DNA of 64,000 nucleotides, taken from assembly GCA_037577475.1 (NCBI GenBank), contig CM075184.1, positions 10,745,594-10,809,593 on the forward strand. The letters run 5' to 3'. Below, piece by piece: positions 38,764-51,436 of the stretch (positions are counted from its first letter, which is position 1; each line of letters starts with the position of its first letter). The stretch comes from Chaunax sp. Z400 (lineage: Eukaryota; Chordata; Actinopteri; Lophiiformes; Chaunacidae). Made by a program: the position numbers and the translations under genes. The notes beneath the pieces are model-generated. The model made no database searches. It saw nothing but the letters and a program-made list of their open reading frames with translations, and was not told the DNA's origin.

Positions 38764-40830
38764 ATGAATAGAACACAAGAAATAATGATTCGGACTGTAA
38801 ACGTTTTTTTGTATGTCCTTGAACAAACATCCAAAATACTCAAAACGAGACACTCAAATGGCTTTTTTCAGCTTATTAACTCTGTAAAGAGATACCATCA
38901 CAGGGTGTTTATCTCCGGCCCAACCCTCACCTGTGGACGAGGAATAGGGCGTTTCAGCAGGCTGTTCAGCCTCAACACCTGGCTCTCATCCGCCTGCGCC
39001 TCCCACAGCACTTGCTTTATTGACAACTTTGATGTTTTTTTGGGACAGGAGGCATCTCTAAGGAGCAGATGGGCTGCACTTGAATAAAGCTGGCACGTGG
39101 CAGCTCTCCGTAAATCTGGCATACAGTATACAGCAATGCCATGCTCGCATTTCTGAGTCTGGCAACTGTCCAAACTGCCGATCAGTGCTTCCTGACCAGT
39201 CTGACAAGGATTGATTTCCTCCAAGTCCTAATAATAAGCATGGTGCTTATTTTATTGGACTTAGACTCGCTGTTGGCACTTTTAAAATCCTGGTAAAGAC
39301 TTTTAAATGATTTTATCACTTTTAACACGCTTGATTTCATGTTTTTAACACACACATGGTGAAATCGAGGGATGATCATCAAATGGGTGAACTATGCCCC
39401 CCATTTTATGATTGCTTTTGTCTGCCCGGATTAAATTCTCACTATCCATATACATACATGTACACAGACAATCACTGTCATCAACAGACCATGTGCTCGT
39501 CTGCCTCGTTTTAATTCTTGACTAAATGTCTCTGCTCTCAGAAACCTTGTAAATGCCAATATTCAGCCTCCTGAGATTTGGTCCATCCCCTACATCACCA
39601 CTCCTACTGATATAACGTCGCTTCATGATTTCAAATTAAGATAAGGCCTGGAGGTATTACATTTGAATATTCAGTCTTCTACCTGAAATCAACTTTGCTC
39701 ACGTTCTGGTAAAGAATGCAGCTCTGACATCTTATTTCTAACTGAAACACAACTCAAGTCACAAGTCTCCGAGAATCTAAAGGAGGTGGAAAATTGATAT
39801 ATTTAAAGACTGATTATCAGCCTATCATGTTACTGTACCTCTGTTACACTGCAAAAGACATACAGTATGCACTGGAAGTAGTGACCATCTGTTATAAGTA
39901 ACTACCGTCCTCCATCTGCAAAGGCTGATGCCCTGGAAGAAATGGCAAAATCAATGTCATCCTATACTAGTTTTGAGCTAATTAGAGTGATTTAGATTTA
40001 GTCTGTCTTTCAAAAACCTTTGCCAATCTAAAACAACTGTGTTTAGAGCTTAATCTACACAAGTTCATTTCAAGTCCTGTGTCCACACAAATCTGATCCT
40101 CTCAAATCAACCATGATAGATCTCAAATTAACAAATATACAATTTTCTGATTTAAATAAAACAGTCTTTTTTTCTTTTTTTGTAGGACAAAGCTTTTTAC
40201 CCCTTTTATACAACTTTTAAAAACTTTCTAAAAAACATGCACCCCATAAAAATTGCAGAACTAAAAGTCGTTCAAATCCTTGGTTCTCCCATGGAAGACA
40301 AAAAACAAAAATCATGGCAAATTGGCAAATTTTCAGTCAAAAACTGAATCAGACTAAACTTATCAGAAAAGCTAAGTCTTACTTCTACTTATCTGCACTT
40401 GCAAATACAACTAATTCATCTCTGTTCAGGAAAAGTAGAAAATCCTTGAAAAATTGTTCTCCGGCTCCTCTCCCTTCTAAAATCATGACAAAAAAATCAC
40501 GTATTTGTGAGGCTTTTAATCATGATTTCATTTCATCATACAATATGTTGAACAGACAATTCACCACCACTACCTTAAGGCCCAGCTCTCAATTCTCAGC
40601 TGAGATTGGTTTTGCCATCAGAAATCATTTTACAAGCCAGACTTCACAATGTCATTGAAGCTTTGGACAACCATCAACACTGTGCAGCGTTTTTCACTGA
40701 CCTGTCTAAAGCAGTTGATTCAGTCGATCGTGAATAAACTCCACAGTCTGCTTTTGACATAATTCAGATCTGTCTGATGGACCATTACTTGTTTTAAATT
40801 CTGGTTGAGTCACTGTTCAGGTAGAAAATA
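38764..40830 (+). mobile_element. Decayed L2-group LINE (ORF1 esterase, endonuclease, RT)
   Basis: Several LINE domains follow in order on one strand, broken by frameshifts. First, 38880-39120 encodes FISGPTLTCGRGIGRFSRLF and FIDNFDVF, then in the next frame RADGLHLNKAGTW. This is the SGNH esterase-like domain found in ORF1 of L2/CR1-type fish LINEs. Next, 39650-39770 encodes LEVLHLNIQS and DILFLTET, the start of the apurinic-type endonuclease (LNIRSLLPK and DILxLTETWL in intact relatives). Then SRSNPWFSHG near 40270 and LIRKAKSYFYLSAL near 40360 are the linker before RT, and ALDNHQHCAAFFTDLSKA at 40650-40720 is an RT motif. The element ends inside RT at about 40830. It is dead. Confidence 0.85.
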
Positions 40831-41930
40831 ATTTCCACCATGACTAAAAAGGAAAGAGGATGGGGATTGCAGTCTTTTTTGTTATACTTACTGGACCCTA
40901 AAATCCACCCTAACCTCTTTAAATTTACGTGTGGTAATTTTAAAACTGTAATTGAGTTAATCACAATAATCAATAATTGCAAATTTAAAATACTGGTATT
41001 TACGTACTTGTACTTTTTATATTATATATGATGATTTCTTAATTAGTCGTAGAATTGCCTCAGTAAAAAGTCTCAGGGAGGGCTTGTCACAAAATGATTA
41101 TTATATTAATTGTATTTGTCAGAGGATAGGGAAATACATCTCTGTACCTGTATGACTGCAGCAGTGTTTTGAACTTCATATTCAGCTGAGGTTAACGTTG
41201 ATTAAATATGTTTCTGCTGTGCCTGCATTGCCTTCAGTGGGTCAAGAGTTGAATTGTAGCGCATGGGTACATCCTGAAAAAGTGACTCCTCTTCTTGACC
41301 ATGAGAGCCATGCTGAACTTTCAGCTCTGCTGTGTTTGCAGGACTGTGTTTTAAATGTCCCACTATTTGTCTTCAGCACCAGCAAAGTCGCTGTCACAGC
41401 GAGTCACTATGGTTTCCCTCTGTATGCTGCGCACTACACAGGGCATCCACTCCAATGGCTGAGCGCTATCATAGATGATACTTCACTGTTGTTGTGCTTT
41501 GGTGGAAAGACGGCTCACACACACAACTTTGGTTTTATATAAACTTCCATCTGGAAGCCTTTTAAAGTGAAACTTGTCCTTCAACACACCAGAGGATGTC
41601 TCCTCAGTCATTGTGTTATCTGCATTTAATTATCTGCACTCAAATTATGGGAAGAAATTGGGGTCAAACTTGGTGATTTTAATTTTTTGCATTAATCTAA
41701 AAAATTAACATGTTAAATTTTCCAGATTGATCCCAAGCATTAACGTACTAACGTTTCCAACTATATTAACAACATGACGTTACCTGCATCCTACTCTTTC
41801 GCTACTGATAAAGGGTGTTAAATGCTCTCATGACATTGGTAGGCAGATAATGTGTTTAAAGAAAGCAGCTTTTTCTGCTGAAAACAATGTCGTTCTGTTC
41901 AGTAAGGCATGAAACACTTGGCTCACTGTT

Positions 41931-41947
41931 GGGGGGGGGGGGGGGGG
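41931..41947. repeat. G17 homopolymer
   Basis: Seventeen consecutive Gs. Length is prone to sequencing or assembly error. Confidence 0.95.
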
Positions 41948-43734
41948 CTCTTGCTTAGAAAGACATCCAGGCTGATTCAACGGGTGTCACTTTTGTTTGC
42001 AGAGATATAGGTAACAGATATGCACATACACATTCAGTCCAATCCAATTAATATTATATGCACATGGACATGTTTACTCATAGTTGCTGTTCCACTCAAA
42101 TGAACACACACTCCACCACCACCACCACCACCTACGTATCATCTTTTATGAGTCTTTTCTGTTCCATCCCATCATTTGGCAGGCGGCCCCACTCCTTTTT
42201 CTTCCTTCCTCTGCCACCAGAGAACTAGATTCTACTTTTTTTCAGTCCAAAATAGAAATATTACAGGCTTATCGGCACGTCCGCCCCCACACGAGTACAC
42301 AAAAGACAGACGCACACACATACACAGAGATACACAGATCCACGCTCCCTGTGGACATGCCTTCTTTTGTTTGCCTGGCAGCAACAACAAAAAAGATTGA
42401 GAGAGAGAAGGGAGGACTGTTGAAGGAAGGGAAGGGGAGGCAGAGATGGATGAAGTGAATACAAGTCACTATGTGTTTGAGAGACAGTCATCACAGTCTA
42501 AAAGAGAGATAGGCGGTGGGGGAAGGATGGGTGGAGTAAGGAGTTAACCAGACTGCTGCAAATGAATTACAAATACAATCACAACAATCACCTTTCTCAC
42601 ACACAGCTTTTTTTATGCACACATTTATTTACACTGCAGTACTGATGTCATTGTTTTGAATGTTTGTGTGTTTGTGTGGCGTGGCACCATTACAGAAGAG
42701 CTACTAGTCAGCAGATGTCTCCCCTAGTGGAATCCGCCCACAGAGAAAATGGAGGGAGAGATGGAGAAAAAATAAAGGGGAAGAAGGGATACAAGGAGAC
42801 AGTATGTAGAGGAAAGATCTTGATGTGTGTAATGGTGGAAAATGGAAACATGCTGGAGGGGAGGAAAAGATTGGAGGGGACAGCAAAATTGTAGTTCCTT
42901 CACTGCCAGTTTGACAGGAAAGTCCCATCAGCGGGAATGAAAGACTAGCCATATGTATACAGTGAAAGACAAAATGATATGCCTTCGGCTGTGCATGGAA
43001 GTCCTGCTGAGTAGAAACACTCAGTGTTGTGTGTCCATTATTTGTCTCCAAACAGCAATTCGATCCCTCCATCCTGCGGTCTCGGCCTCAGCTCTGCCTC
43101 TACAGCACCCCTGATGGAGCTCCAGGCCTTTAGTTCACCATATTGGAAGAAACCGCAGGGGGCTTCCAACAATCTCTCTGCGTCATTCTCTGTCCCCACA
43201 GACACACCGATCACATTTATTGGACTTTAGTTCTCCCCTTGCATGCCCCCACATTCTGTTTCACAACTGGACGTTCAGCAACAGTCCACACAAAAATTAA
43301 AAGTGTCTTTGTCCAACAAACATAATATGACTCTATACAGCTCGTACGGCCTAATCTATGTGTCCAGAAAACACAAGATCCAAAATCTGTTATTTACCTT
43401 TTTGAAGCTCAAATGTTCATCGTAGCCTCGAAGCTAAACATGGCGAGTGCACAAACTCAGATATGTGTACATTCACCTCTTGATTAGATTCATGGGAACT
43501 TGCAATCTCTGCATACCCCAATACTGACACAGAAAATGAAAATGAAATGTTAAATCTGACAGAGGTACTTCTTGCTGCAGCTTCAGCAGAACTCTCTCTC
43601 TCTCTCTTTTGGGTGATAGAACTTCTGTGTAGCAGGTAAACCCTGAGGTATGCAGTGAAGGCACATTCAAGCTCGTTCACCTTCCTCTGATGGGGTGCAC
43701 ACTTTTGGCTTAGAGGCTACTCTAAAAGATTTCA

Positions 43735-43993
43735 TCTTTTAAAGGGGTGTAAATAACATCTTCAAATCAGTTTTGGATTGCAGCACTATTGGAGGCTTGG
43801 ATTACGCTCTGGGAGCTTTATGGAGTCATTTCATTTATTGTTTTCATTGTTATGAATTAAAACAAAATCCTCATCAGCATGTTGCGACGCTGTTTTGCAG
43901 TGATGCTCCAGAAAGGTTTTGTGGACTGAGAAACTTCTCTCGACTTTCAGCGTGGGGTTGAGTAATATTTTTTGGGGTTTACTGTTCCTTTAA
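43735..43993. repeat. Possible non-autonomous DNA element or old repeat
   Basis: The left edge TTTTAAAGGGGTGTAAA and the right edge TTTACTGTTCCTTTAA are roughly inverted copies. Ends reading gtt-cctttaa are, from memory, frequent for fish MITE-like repeats. The middle (GCTCCAGAAAGGTTTTGTGG and nearby) also looks like a dispersed repeat. No target duplication was established. Confidence 0.4.
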
Positions 43994-44647
43994 TTCAGAG
44001 ATTACATGTGTGTGTGTTTCACCTCTCTTAAATTATCAATCTATTTTCATTATCTGGACGAAAAGACTGGCTGAGCATCAGAGAACACTTCCACAAGAAT
44101 GAACGAGCATGTAACCCATCCAGGCATGTGTGTATTCAGTACCACGGCTCATTTCCTTTTTAGTTAAGCAAAATGAAAGGTTAGAGCTGAGCAATATCGA
44201 TCTTTTTATGCTTTCATGAAATGACTTTACAAGTGGACCTTTCCAATCCAATTCAATATTATTAGATTCAAACAGACAATTACAAATATTCTTTCAGTAA
44301 AATTTTTTTTTAGGTTTCAAATCATTTTCTACACATTATAGAATTAAAATACAGGCATAGATTCAAAACAAGCAGGTTCCTTATAAGTCATAGCTTCACA
44401 TTTCATAATACTGCCAAGTGCTGTTAGGAAGAAGAAGAAAAATGACTTTATTACTCCCCCTTTGCTTGGCTTGGCTTGTCTCGCTCATCCCCCAGCGTGC
44501 ATTAACTACGGTGGCTGCAATGTTTATTAATTTATTTACTCTTTTTCTCTCTTACATAGTCATGATATAGGATATTTTATTTAGAAGGTCGTAACTTTAC
44601 CAAAGCATCATATATTTTATGTAAAAATCATTTTTATTTTATGTGTG

Positions 44648-44680
44648 AGAAGAAGATTACGTCTCCTGTAATCTTCTTCT
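44648..44680. repeat. Perfect 13-bp stem hairpin, 7-nt loop
   Basis: AGAAGAAGATTAC at 44648-44660 and its exact complement GTAATCTTCTTCT at 44668-44680 flank a GTCTCCT loop. Confidence 0.9.
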
Positions 44681-47600
44681 TTACCCTTACCCATACCAAC
44701 ACAGTGCACTCCAATGTAACACATCAGTTAGTAAACCAGTCAATACTATGCTGGTCATACTGGAACTAAATATTATAAATGGAGGTGTTATGATAAATAG
44801 ATTTTTTTTTTTTTTTTTTCAGTCCCTGCTCGAATTCGATGAGCATTACAGTCATTATATTGCTGGTATAAAACCCATGGCGTCATTACACCCCTGTTTT
44901 TTTAATTTATTTTCCTTTTTACGTTTATTGCCTTGGACAGCCTTGTTGTCTGTTGATATTACACCACCACCACACATCACCCCATAAACTCCATCACCAC
45001 CTCCAGTCTCCACCGCAGGCCGCCCACATTTTAATTTCTTGGCCTAATGAAGCAGGAAGTCTCTCCGCCAAGTTGAATCAATGGGAGTCGGCAACCTTGC
45101 TGTCGCTTTTTCACTTTAGTCATCAGCAAAGCCACAACACTGATTTTATGTCGGGGTGTCTGCGTTCGTGCCCCTCGTGATTTTTTTAAATTTTTTATTT
45201 GTGTTTCTGTATGCTTGCTTCCATGTTTTGTGTGTGTGTTGATGTGGACATATGCATGTGCACGTACGCAGCATGCAGCAATAAGCCGTCTGTACACGGG
45301 CCTGTGTTTTCCCACTATTTGTTAAAAAGCTATTTGTATGCGGGATCCTTCCCTTCACTACCAGTAAAGGTGTCAGATTACCTCACAAGCGCAAATCCCA
45401 TCATTGTCTTCGTCTCCATTAACTAGGTCGTTTGGATCTCTGCACAAACACTCTTCGACACACAAACACACTCAATTTGATGTTAATATGTTGACATTTG
45501 AACCAGCGAATATCTGCATTGAGTTTATTAGCGTGCTCTGTTTGACTTGGAGTACATTAGTCCTCAGATTAATCTATATAGACACACACTTGACATTATT
45601 CAAATTCTTTGCTATATTAAGTGATTAAATGTCAAAACCTGCGCAACCATGATAGAGGAGTAACTGCTTCATGATTTATTTAAGTTTGCTCCTCTGTCAG
45701 GTTGGCCATTCATTGTAGCTTCTTGGATAAAAAGATTTGCTTTATTAAGTTAGAAACCTTTAATATCCTTGCTGAGGCCCATATGATTTCCCCCACACTC
45801 CCCACGCATTAATGCTGAGCAATAAAAGTAAATTCAGGCCAAACAGTGTCTCATCTTGCTCAGTAAAAGTGTTGCTGCTGTTAAATATGTATGTGAAAAG
45901 GCCTGATCTTATGACTCCCACTTTTGCTGTTACGCTTTGAGATATCGTCTGCTAATTTACGACAATTACTGTCTTGCATCATCTGCTTTTGTTCTGCCAT
46001 ATGTTCACACAATATGATCATCACATATCAGTGTCATTAAATAATGTTTGAGAGACCCAATCAAGCTTTTTGCCAGGAAACAATATCATGTATAAATTAC
46101 AGGAAGACAGCCGTGATAATGCATCACTTAAGTTTGATGTGACAGTTTGATTAATTATGGCAGCCTTAATCTTGAACTCCTGCTTAATTAAGTATCTCTG
46201 CATTATGTTTGATTGCATATAGACAAGCATGCAGTATGCATTGTGTGTACGTTTGATCTCATCTCTCTGGTGACCCTTTTTCTGAAACTTCCTTTTCTTC
46301 ATCATCATCGTTTTCTCTCCTCTTTTACCAAGCTGTCCTTATGCTATAAACATTGTGACCTATAGACTGAAATATCATCTCAACTTTAATCAGCATCTGC
46401 AATGCCGTCGCAAAGACTACAGATTTGTGTGTCTGCATTTTTGCAGTGTTAAGAAGTCGCTCTCGTTATTCTCTGTGCAGTTCCTCTCTCCTCCATTAAT
46501 CAGCATTAGAGAAGAAGCAACAAACAGTGCACTGATTGCCTCAGGGTCAACAGAGGCGCAGTGGTCTGCTGATAAGGCTGGCAGTCTGCAAGGGCCTGAC
46601 TGTGTCCTTAGAGACAAAGTCATAGTAATGCTGACCACCGAACAAAGGACTCCTAGCATAAAATATAACACCTGTGAATTCATTTGTCTTGTGGAATAAA
46701 GAGCGACTGAAGATGTAGCTGCCATTTGAAAACATGGCTGTTCTCAAATTAACATGGGAACTAATGTGCACTATAGATCGACATCTTGTTTCATTTCATA
46801 CAAGCACATCTTTTCATTCTTACTGTGGTTCACTGTTTTACTGTCTTGACTTTTATGTGGTTTACTGTCTTTTTTACCTTAGGTAGATATTGGACTATAG
46901 ATGGAATCCAATTATCACTTGGATTTTAAAGCAGTGCTCTGATGAGTCATTATCCAATGAGTCATTTTAGGTCAAGACCTACAGTAATGTACTCATAGTG
47001 ATCCAAGCTCATTGCTTTCAGAGTTATGAGGTCTCCTCCATGTTTGACCCCTGTCTGCCTTTTGTTAAACAGAGGCTTGTTGCCACCAAATCTGTAAATG
47101 TGTACAAATGTGCATGTCTGTGCGGGACACTGTGCTATTGTGTGTCCATGTTTAGAATTGTGTTTACTGGACACAATTGGGTTGGCAGCAGCCTCTCTGG
47201 TCTGCTGATCTCTCTTCATTTCTCTCTGCCAGCCTCCACACAGTCGTCATTTCCAGCACTCCCATCGACACTGGATGACCGTAATCATCGCCGAGCTTTA
47301 CACCTACATGGCCTCAGTTAGCCTTTTAAAATGCATCGCAGCATCACTCAATGGTCATTTACTTATAGCTTGACTCGGCAGTATTGTATTAAATGTTCAC
47401 TCTTAATCTTGAAAAATACCCAACCTGGATCTTAGTTCATTGCTTCCTTGCTTTTATAACACAATATGTCTGAAGACTAACATAATGATTATCATCCTCA
47501 GCTCACTTTAACCTACAATGAGTCCATCCAAGTTACTATGTGTCAAAACCTAAGGAGCTAAACTGCTCTATTTCTATTTAAGGGAAAAACTTATGTTAGA

Positions 47601-48431
47601 GTTTAATCTATTTAGATTTTTGTGTTAGAGATTTGAATTTTAATGTAAGTTTAGAGGGTACTGCCTTTCAAATGAAACATTAGAGAAGGTGTTTGTGCCT
47701 GCTAAAGCGTCAAACATTGTAAAACTCTTCGATTAGGTTGTGTATAAAATCAGCAACTATGATACCATTCATTTGAAATGATTTCTGTGTAAACACTTGC
47801 TGGTACAGAAGGCCCTGTTTTAAGCAATTCTCTCTCTAATTTTTTACGACTTGTGTAATAGGTTCAATTTGTAAGACGTAATGAACTTTTCATTCGGAGA
47901 ATGTGTCAAACAAAATGCGATGAGGCAAATGAAATGACAGTCTTCAATTGTTTCACCCAAAAATGAATGTGAATAGGAGAGGCGTTAGTGCTGTGCTTTG
48001 TTTCATATTCTATTGTATTAGATTGTGCTTGCACTTAAAGCTCCATAAAGCTGAATGAAAGATGTTTAAATGTGTTGGTCTTGTCACATACGCTGGTGTC
48101 CCTAATTATCCTGTGATTTGGTTTTGCTGACACATCATCTGCCACCTTTACAAACAGAGCACAGTGTGTTACCTCTGGATCAGTACCTGTGTTCACTTAG
48201 AGTGCACAGCTGGTTTGGAGAGAACCTAAATCAGTAATATCACAATGAATTTCAAACTAATAGATAATAGGATGTGGATGTAGTTTCTGAGACATGCTCA
48301 TCATATTAAGAGCTATTAGTACCAGTTCAGATGACTGTGTCTCTGGTGACTATCCCCTGCACCTGCTCTCTCTGTTTAACATTCATGAATAGTTTAAACC
48401 TCCAGCATCTGGCCCCACACATTTCTGAGAT

Positions 48432-48490
48432 ACACACACACACACACACACAGATACACAGACACACAGACACAGATACACACACACACA
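48432..48490. repeat. (CA)n microsatellite, interrupted
   Basis: CA/ACAG/ATACA mixed dinucleotide tract about 0.6 kb upstream of itfg1 exon D. Confidence 0.9.
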
Positions 48491-49065
48491 AAGGAATTCA
48501 AACTGGTTATTTAGCTTTCTTTATAGTTTAAAAAAAATATTTTTTTCTTTAAATCTAGAAAACCAGAGTCCACAGTAAAATACTCCAGTTGAGAGTTAGT
48601 CTTTTCTCATGCAATACAAATCCATTGTTATTATAATACTACCCGAAATATAGGTCCTACCAATACTGGACATATGAGGCCACTGAAATGTAGATATTTG
48701 TGAGTTCAAAAGAAATCTGATTGTGAAATATCAGCTGATATTGTTTTTATTTTTTGTAGCGTTAACTGAAGAACTATATATGATATGGATCCCTTAGTGA
48801 ACAATATACATATTATGGGAGCTATTTTACAGTTGGATCAACTTTGTATAGTAATTTGTCATGGACAAACTATGACACTCTATCTAAGGGGCCGTTTACA
48901 CTGTTTTACCCTAAAATGGTAAACTTGTGTTGCGAGTTGGCCATTTGCTTACATGACAATGGCAAAAAGGCAAACTTTAAAAAATGGGTTCGACTGTGTA
49001 ATCTTGTTGTATTATTGATGAATTCTGTGTTTTTTTCTTGTTTTTGTTTTGTAACGTTGTTGCAG

Positions 49066-49217
49066 TGGGTGTCAGTGCTGTCCGATTTCCAGCAGAGGGA
49101 AACACTTTGGAGCTTCATACCAGGGAAACTTGACCAACCCCTAACCCTACACATCGGGGACTACAACCTGGACGGCTTCCCTGATGCCCTAGTGATCCTC
49201 CGCAACACAAGTGGCAG
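49066..49217 (+). CDS. itfg1: itfg1 internal exon D, second FG-GAP calcium loop
   Basis: This 152-nt exon starts after TTGTTGCAG and ends before the donor GTAGGA. It reads WVSVLSDFQQRETLWSFIP, then GKLDQPLTLHIGDYNLDGF, then PDALVILRNTSG plus two bases (AG). The TLHIGDYNxDGxPDALVIL block is nearly identical to ITFG1 and contains a second DxNxDGxxD calcium loop. An NTS sequon near the end suggests N-glycosylation in the extracellular propeller. Compared with the human sequence as remembered, about seven residues are absent between the Trp-Ser-Phe strand and the TLHIGD strand, a surface loop. The two trailing bases need a following exon starting with one base to complete Ser or Arg; it was not found downstream. 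Confidence 0.97.
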
Positions 49218-50671
49218 GTAGGAGGAAAAATAATTCTGCCTTCCACCCAACTTGACTCTATTTAGTCTTAGGGGTCTTAAAGTGGGATTTTGTTGTTGAG
49301 GTGCTCTGAATAAAGCTACATATGCAAAGGTCACACATGTAGATAATGTTTTCATCATTACCTTTTCATCTTGGAGCATACACAAAGCAATGTGGTGAAA
49401 GCTGTTGTTCCTCTGTGACCTTATTTAAGATAATGTCTAGTCGATGAATGAGATATTGCAATCCTTACTGGGCAGGGGATCCTTTGGAATCCTGTCAAGT
49501 AGGTCCCTGAACTCCACTCCAACTAATCGTTTCATTACTATGCATCACTTCATGAGCCATCGATGCAGAGGCCCACAGCTCCAGTGTGTCCACATTCAGG
49601 GGCTGCACATGTAGCTCTCATTAAATGGTATTTCTATTCTTTTTGCTCTGGCTTCAGGAAACTGGTGTCACGAGAATGATAGATTTAATGCTAATCCGCA
49701 AACTATCCATGTTCTCATAGACACTCACTTCATTTGTTACCCACATTCAAATTTGTCATGTAACATTCCATGTTTTGATGAGATTATACTGACTGTAGTA
49801 TTCCAGCGGAACACAAAGTGAAATTGACTGGAACCTAATAATCAAAATGCATACTTAAATGGCTTATGTAAATCTGTTTAGCTTTTGAAACTATATTTTT
49901 TTCAAAGACTCAACATGGAGGAGGGATTTACTCATTTAATTACTGTGAAATTACTGTATTTGCAATGACATATTTTCCTGCTCAGAAAAAAATGCCTCCA
50001 TGACGAACAGTAGCCCCATTGATGTGGAAATGTTTTTCACTTCAATCAACAGTCAGACTACAAGCCAATCACACTGATGGACCCATCAATGACCGAAGTA
50101 GGGCAGGGATAATGAAATATAACTTTTCTTTTTTAATGCAAGTAATATAGGATTTAAATTTTAATGCTGATGCTAAATTGCAAAAGATAGAAAGTGCAGA
50201 TTTCAAAACTACATTAATTAGATCTTCTCATTAACAAATCATACCAGCTAAAGCACGAATTAGGTATAATTGAATACAATTGCCGACATTTTGACATTTG
50301 TGACTTAGTGCAAACTGGAGCTTGGCTCCAGGAAAAAGTGTAAAAATGATTTGCACTGAGGAATAGGACTGTATGACATTGTGCTCTAATGAACAAGTGA
50401 TTACCATCCAGTTTACTGGAGCACAGACTGGGAGAGAAGGCAGCTGAGGTGAGTGTGTTCTTCAGCTTATGGACAAGGCGACTGATAAGATGGCCTTTTT
50501 TAAAATCACTTCAGCCTGTGCTAGGACATAGAAGCCCATGGACACCAGGGTGTGTGTGTGTCTGTGTGTGTGTGTTTGTTGAAGGACCTATGTGGATTAT
50601 CTGGCCTCAGAGATGAAGATAAGATAGCTGAAGGGTCAGGGCTGTGATTGTCGATGCATACTGATTGTTTC

Positions 50672-50689
50672 GGGGGGGGGGGGGGGGGG
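50672..50689. repeat. G18 homopolymer
   Basis: Eighteen consecutive Gs after TTTC; its length is uncertain in any assembly. Confidence 0.95.
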
Positions 50690-51049
50690 TTCTGTTTCTC
50701 ACAGTGTTTGAGTGCTTGTCGTGTCAGAAATAGATGTTGGCTAAGAGCCTCACACACATGTATATTTGAACCCTACATTCTGCTTAGATATATAATCACC
50801 AGTAAGTCTTGTCAGGATTAACTCTTTGCAATCACCCTCATCTCAAAATGACTTCTTTCTCACCAACTCTAATCACACACAAAATCTATAGCCTCACCCT
50901 TTTTTTCCCTCCCATCCTCCATGTCTTTTCTCATATAAAGCCTCAAGCATTGTAATCCCATCCGACCCCAGCTGTACAATTTAAAACCACATCCTTAGCA
51001 TATGGAAGATGGAGATGAAAAGAGATCAGGGTGGTCAGAAGAAAGAATT

Positions 51050-51057
51050 GTTTAAAT
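51050..51057. repeat. hAT MITE target site duplication, left
   Basis: GTTTAAAT, identical to 51429-51436; eight bases is the diagnostic length for hAT insertions. Confidence 0.92.
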
Positions 51058-51428
51058 CAGGGGTCACCAACAGGCGGACCGTGGGCCAAATCCGGACCGC
51101 GAGGGGCTTCCATCCAGACCATGAAGCCATTTGACGTAATGGAAAAAAGGCAGGCCTATTAGTAACTCATCAAATCGATCGGCAAGATTGCACTTCATCA
51201 GATGAAGGGTCCATGTCAGTTTAAGACAGAATATAAAACATTCTTCTAGTTAATGAATGGTATTAAGTATTAAGTTAACTGGTGTGTCATGTTTTTTTCA
51301 TGAATTATTGTTGTTGTTGTTGTTATTATTATTATTATTATTATTATTTAGGGTGAGTGGCCTCTGACTTGGGCATCAACAGGGCAGGAGGGTAAACTTA
51401 CTCTTGCAATTGTTGTTGAATACCCCTG
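51058..51428. mobile_element. 371-bp non-autonomous hAT element (MITE)
   Basis: The left terminus CAGGGGTCACCAACAGGCGG and the right terminus ending GAATACCCCTG are typical hAT ends (CAGGGGT...ACCCCTG). A perfect 8-bp duplication, GTTTAAAT, flanks both ends. The left 110 bp and right 90 bp align with the ends of the decayed hAT at 19327-20268. Shared phrases include CGGCAAGATTGCACTT-like sequence, CAACAGGGCAGGAGGGT-like sequence and TTGAATACCCCTG. The transposase middle is gone and a TTG/TTA microsatellite (51306-51349) occupies part of it. No protein is encoded. Confidence 0.93.
51306..51349. repeat. (TTG)n(TTA)n microsatellite inside the hAT MITE
   Basis: About five TTG units pass into about nine TTA/ATT units. 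Confidence 0.92.
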
Positions 51429-51436
51429 GTTTAAAT
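51429..51436. repeat. hAT MITE target site duplication, right
   Basis: GTTTAAAT, identical to 51050-51057. Confidence 0.92.

Larger units (their letters stand above)
37918..49065 (+). other. itfg1: itfg1 intron between exons C and D
   Basis: Intron of 11,148 bp, phase 0 (between Glu and Trp codons). It holds a decayed L2-group LINE at 38764-40830, a G17 run, a possible MITE at 43735-43993, a perfect 13-bp hairpin at 44648 and a CA tract at 48432. Purine-rich patches lie at 42390-42530 and 42740-42885. The stretches 40831-43734 and 43994-48431 show no supported gene. Confidence 0.9.

Noticed and set aside
41198..41542. 114-codon frame with some codon-like composition
   Set aside because: No domain or homolog recognised; treated as chance within the intron.
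46417..46725. 102-codon minus-strand frame with a hydrophobic segment
   Set aside because: No family resemblance, and it lies inside an itfg1 intron with no splice or promoter signals.
47232..47321. Exon-like frame after a CCAG acceptor
   Set aside because: It lies between two itfg1 exons that already join in phase, has no ITFG1 match and no clear donor.
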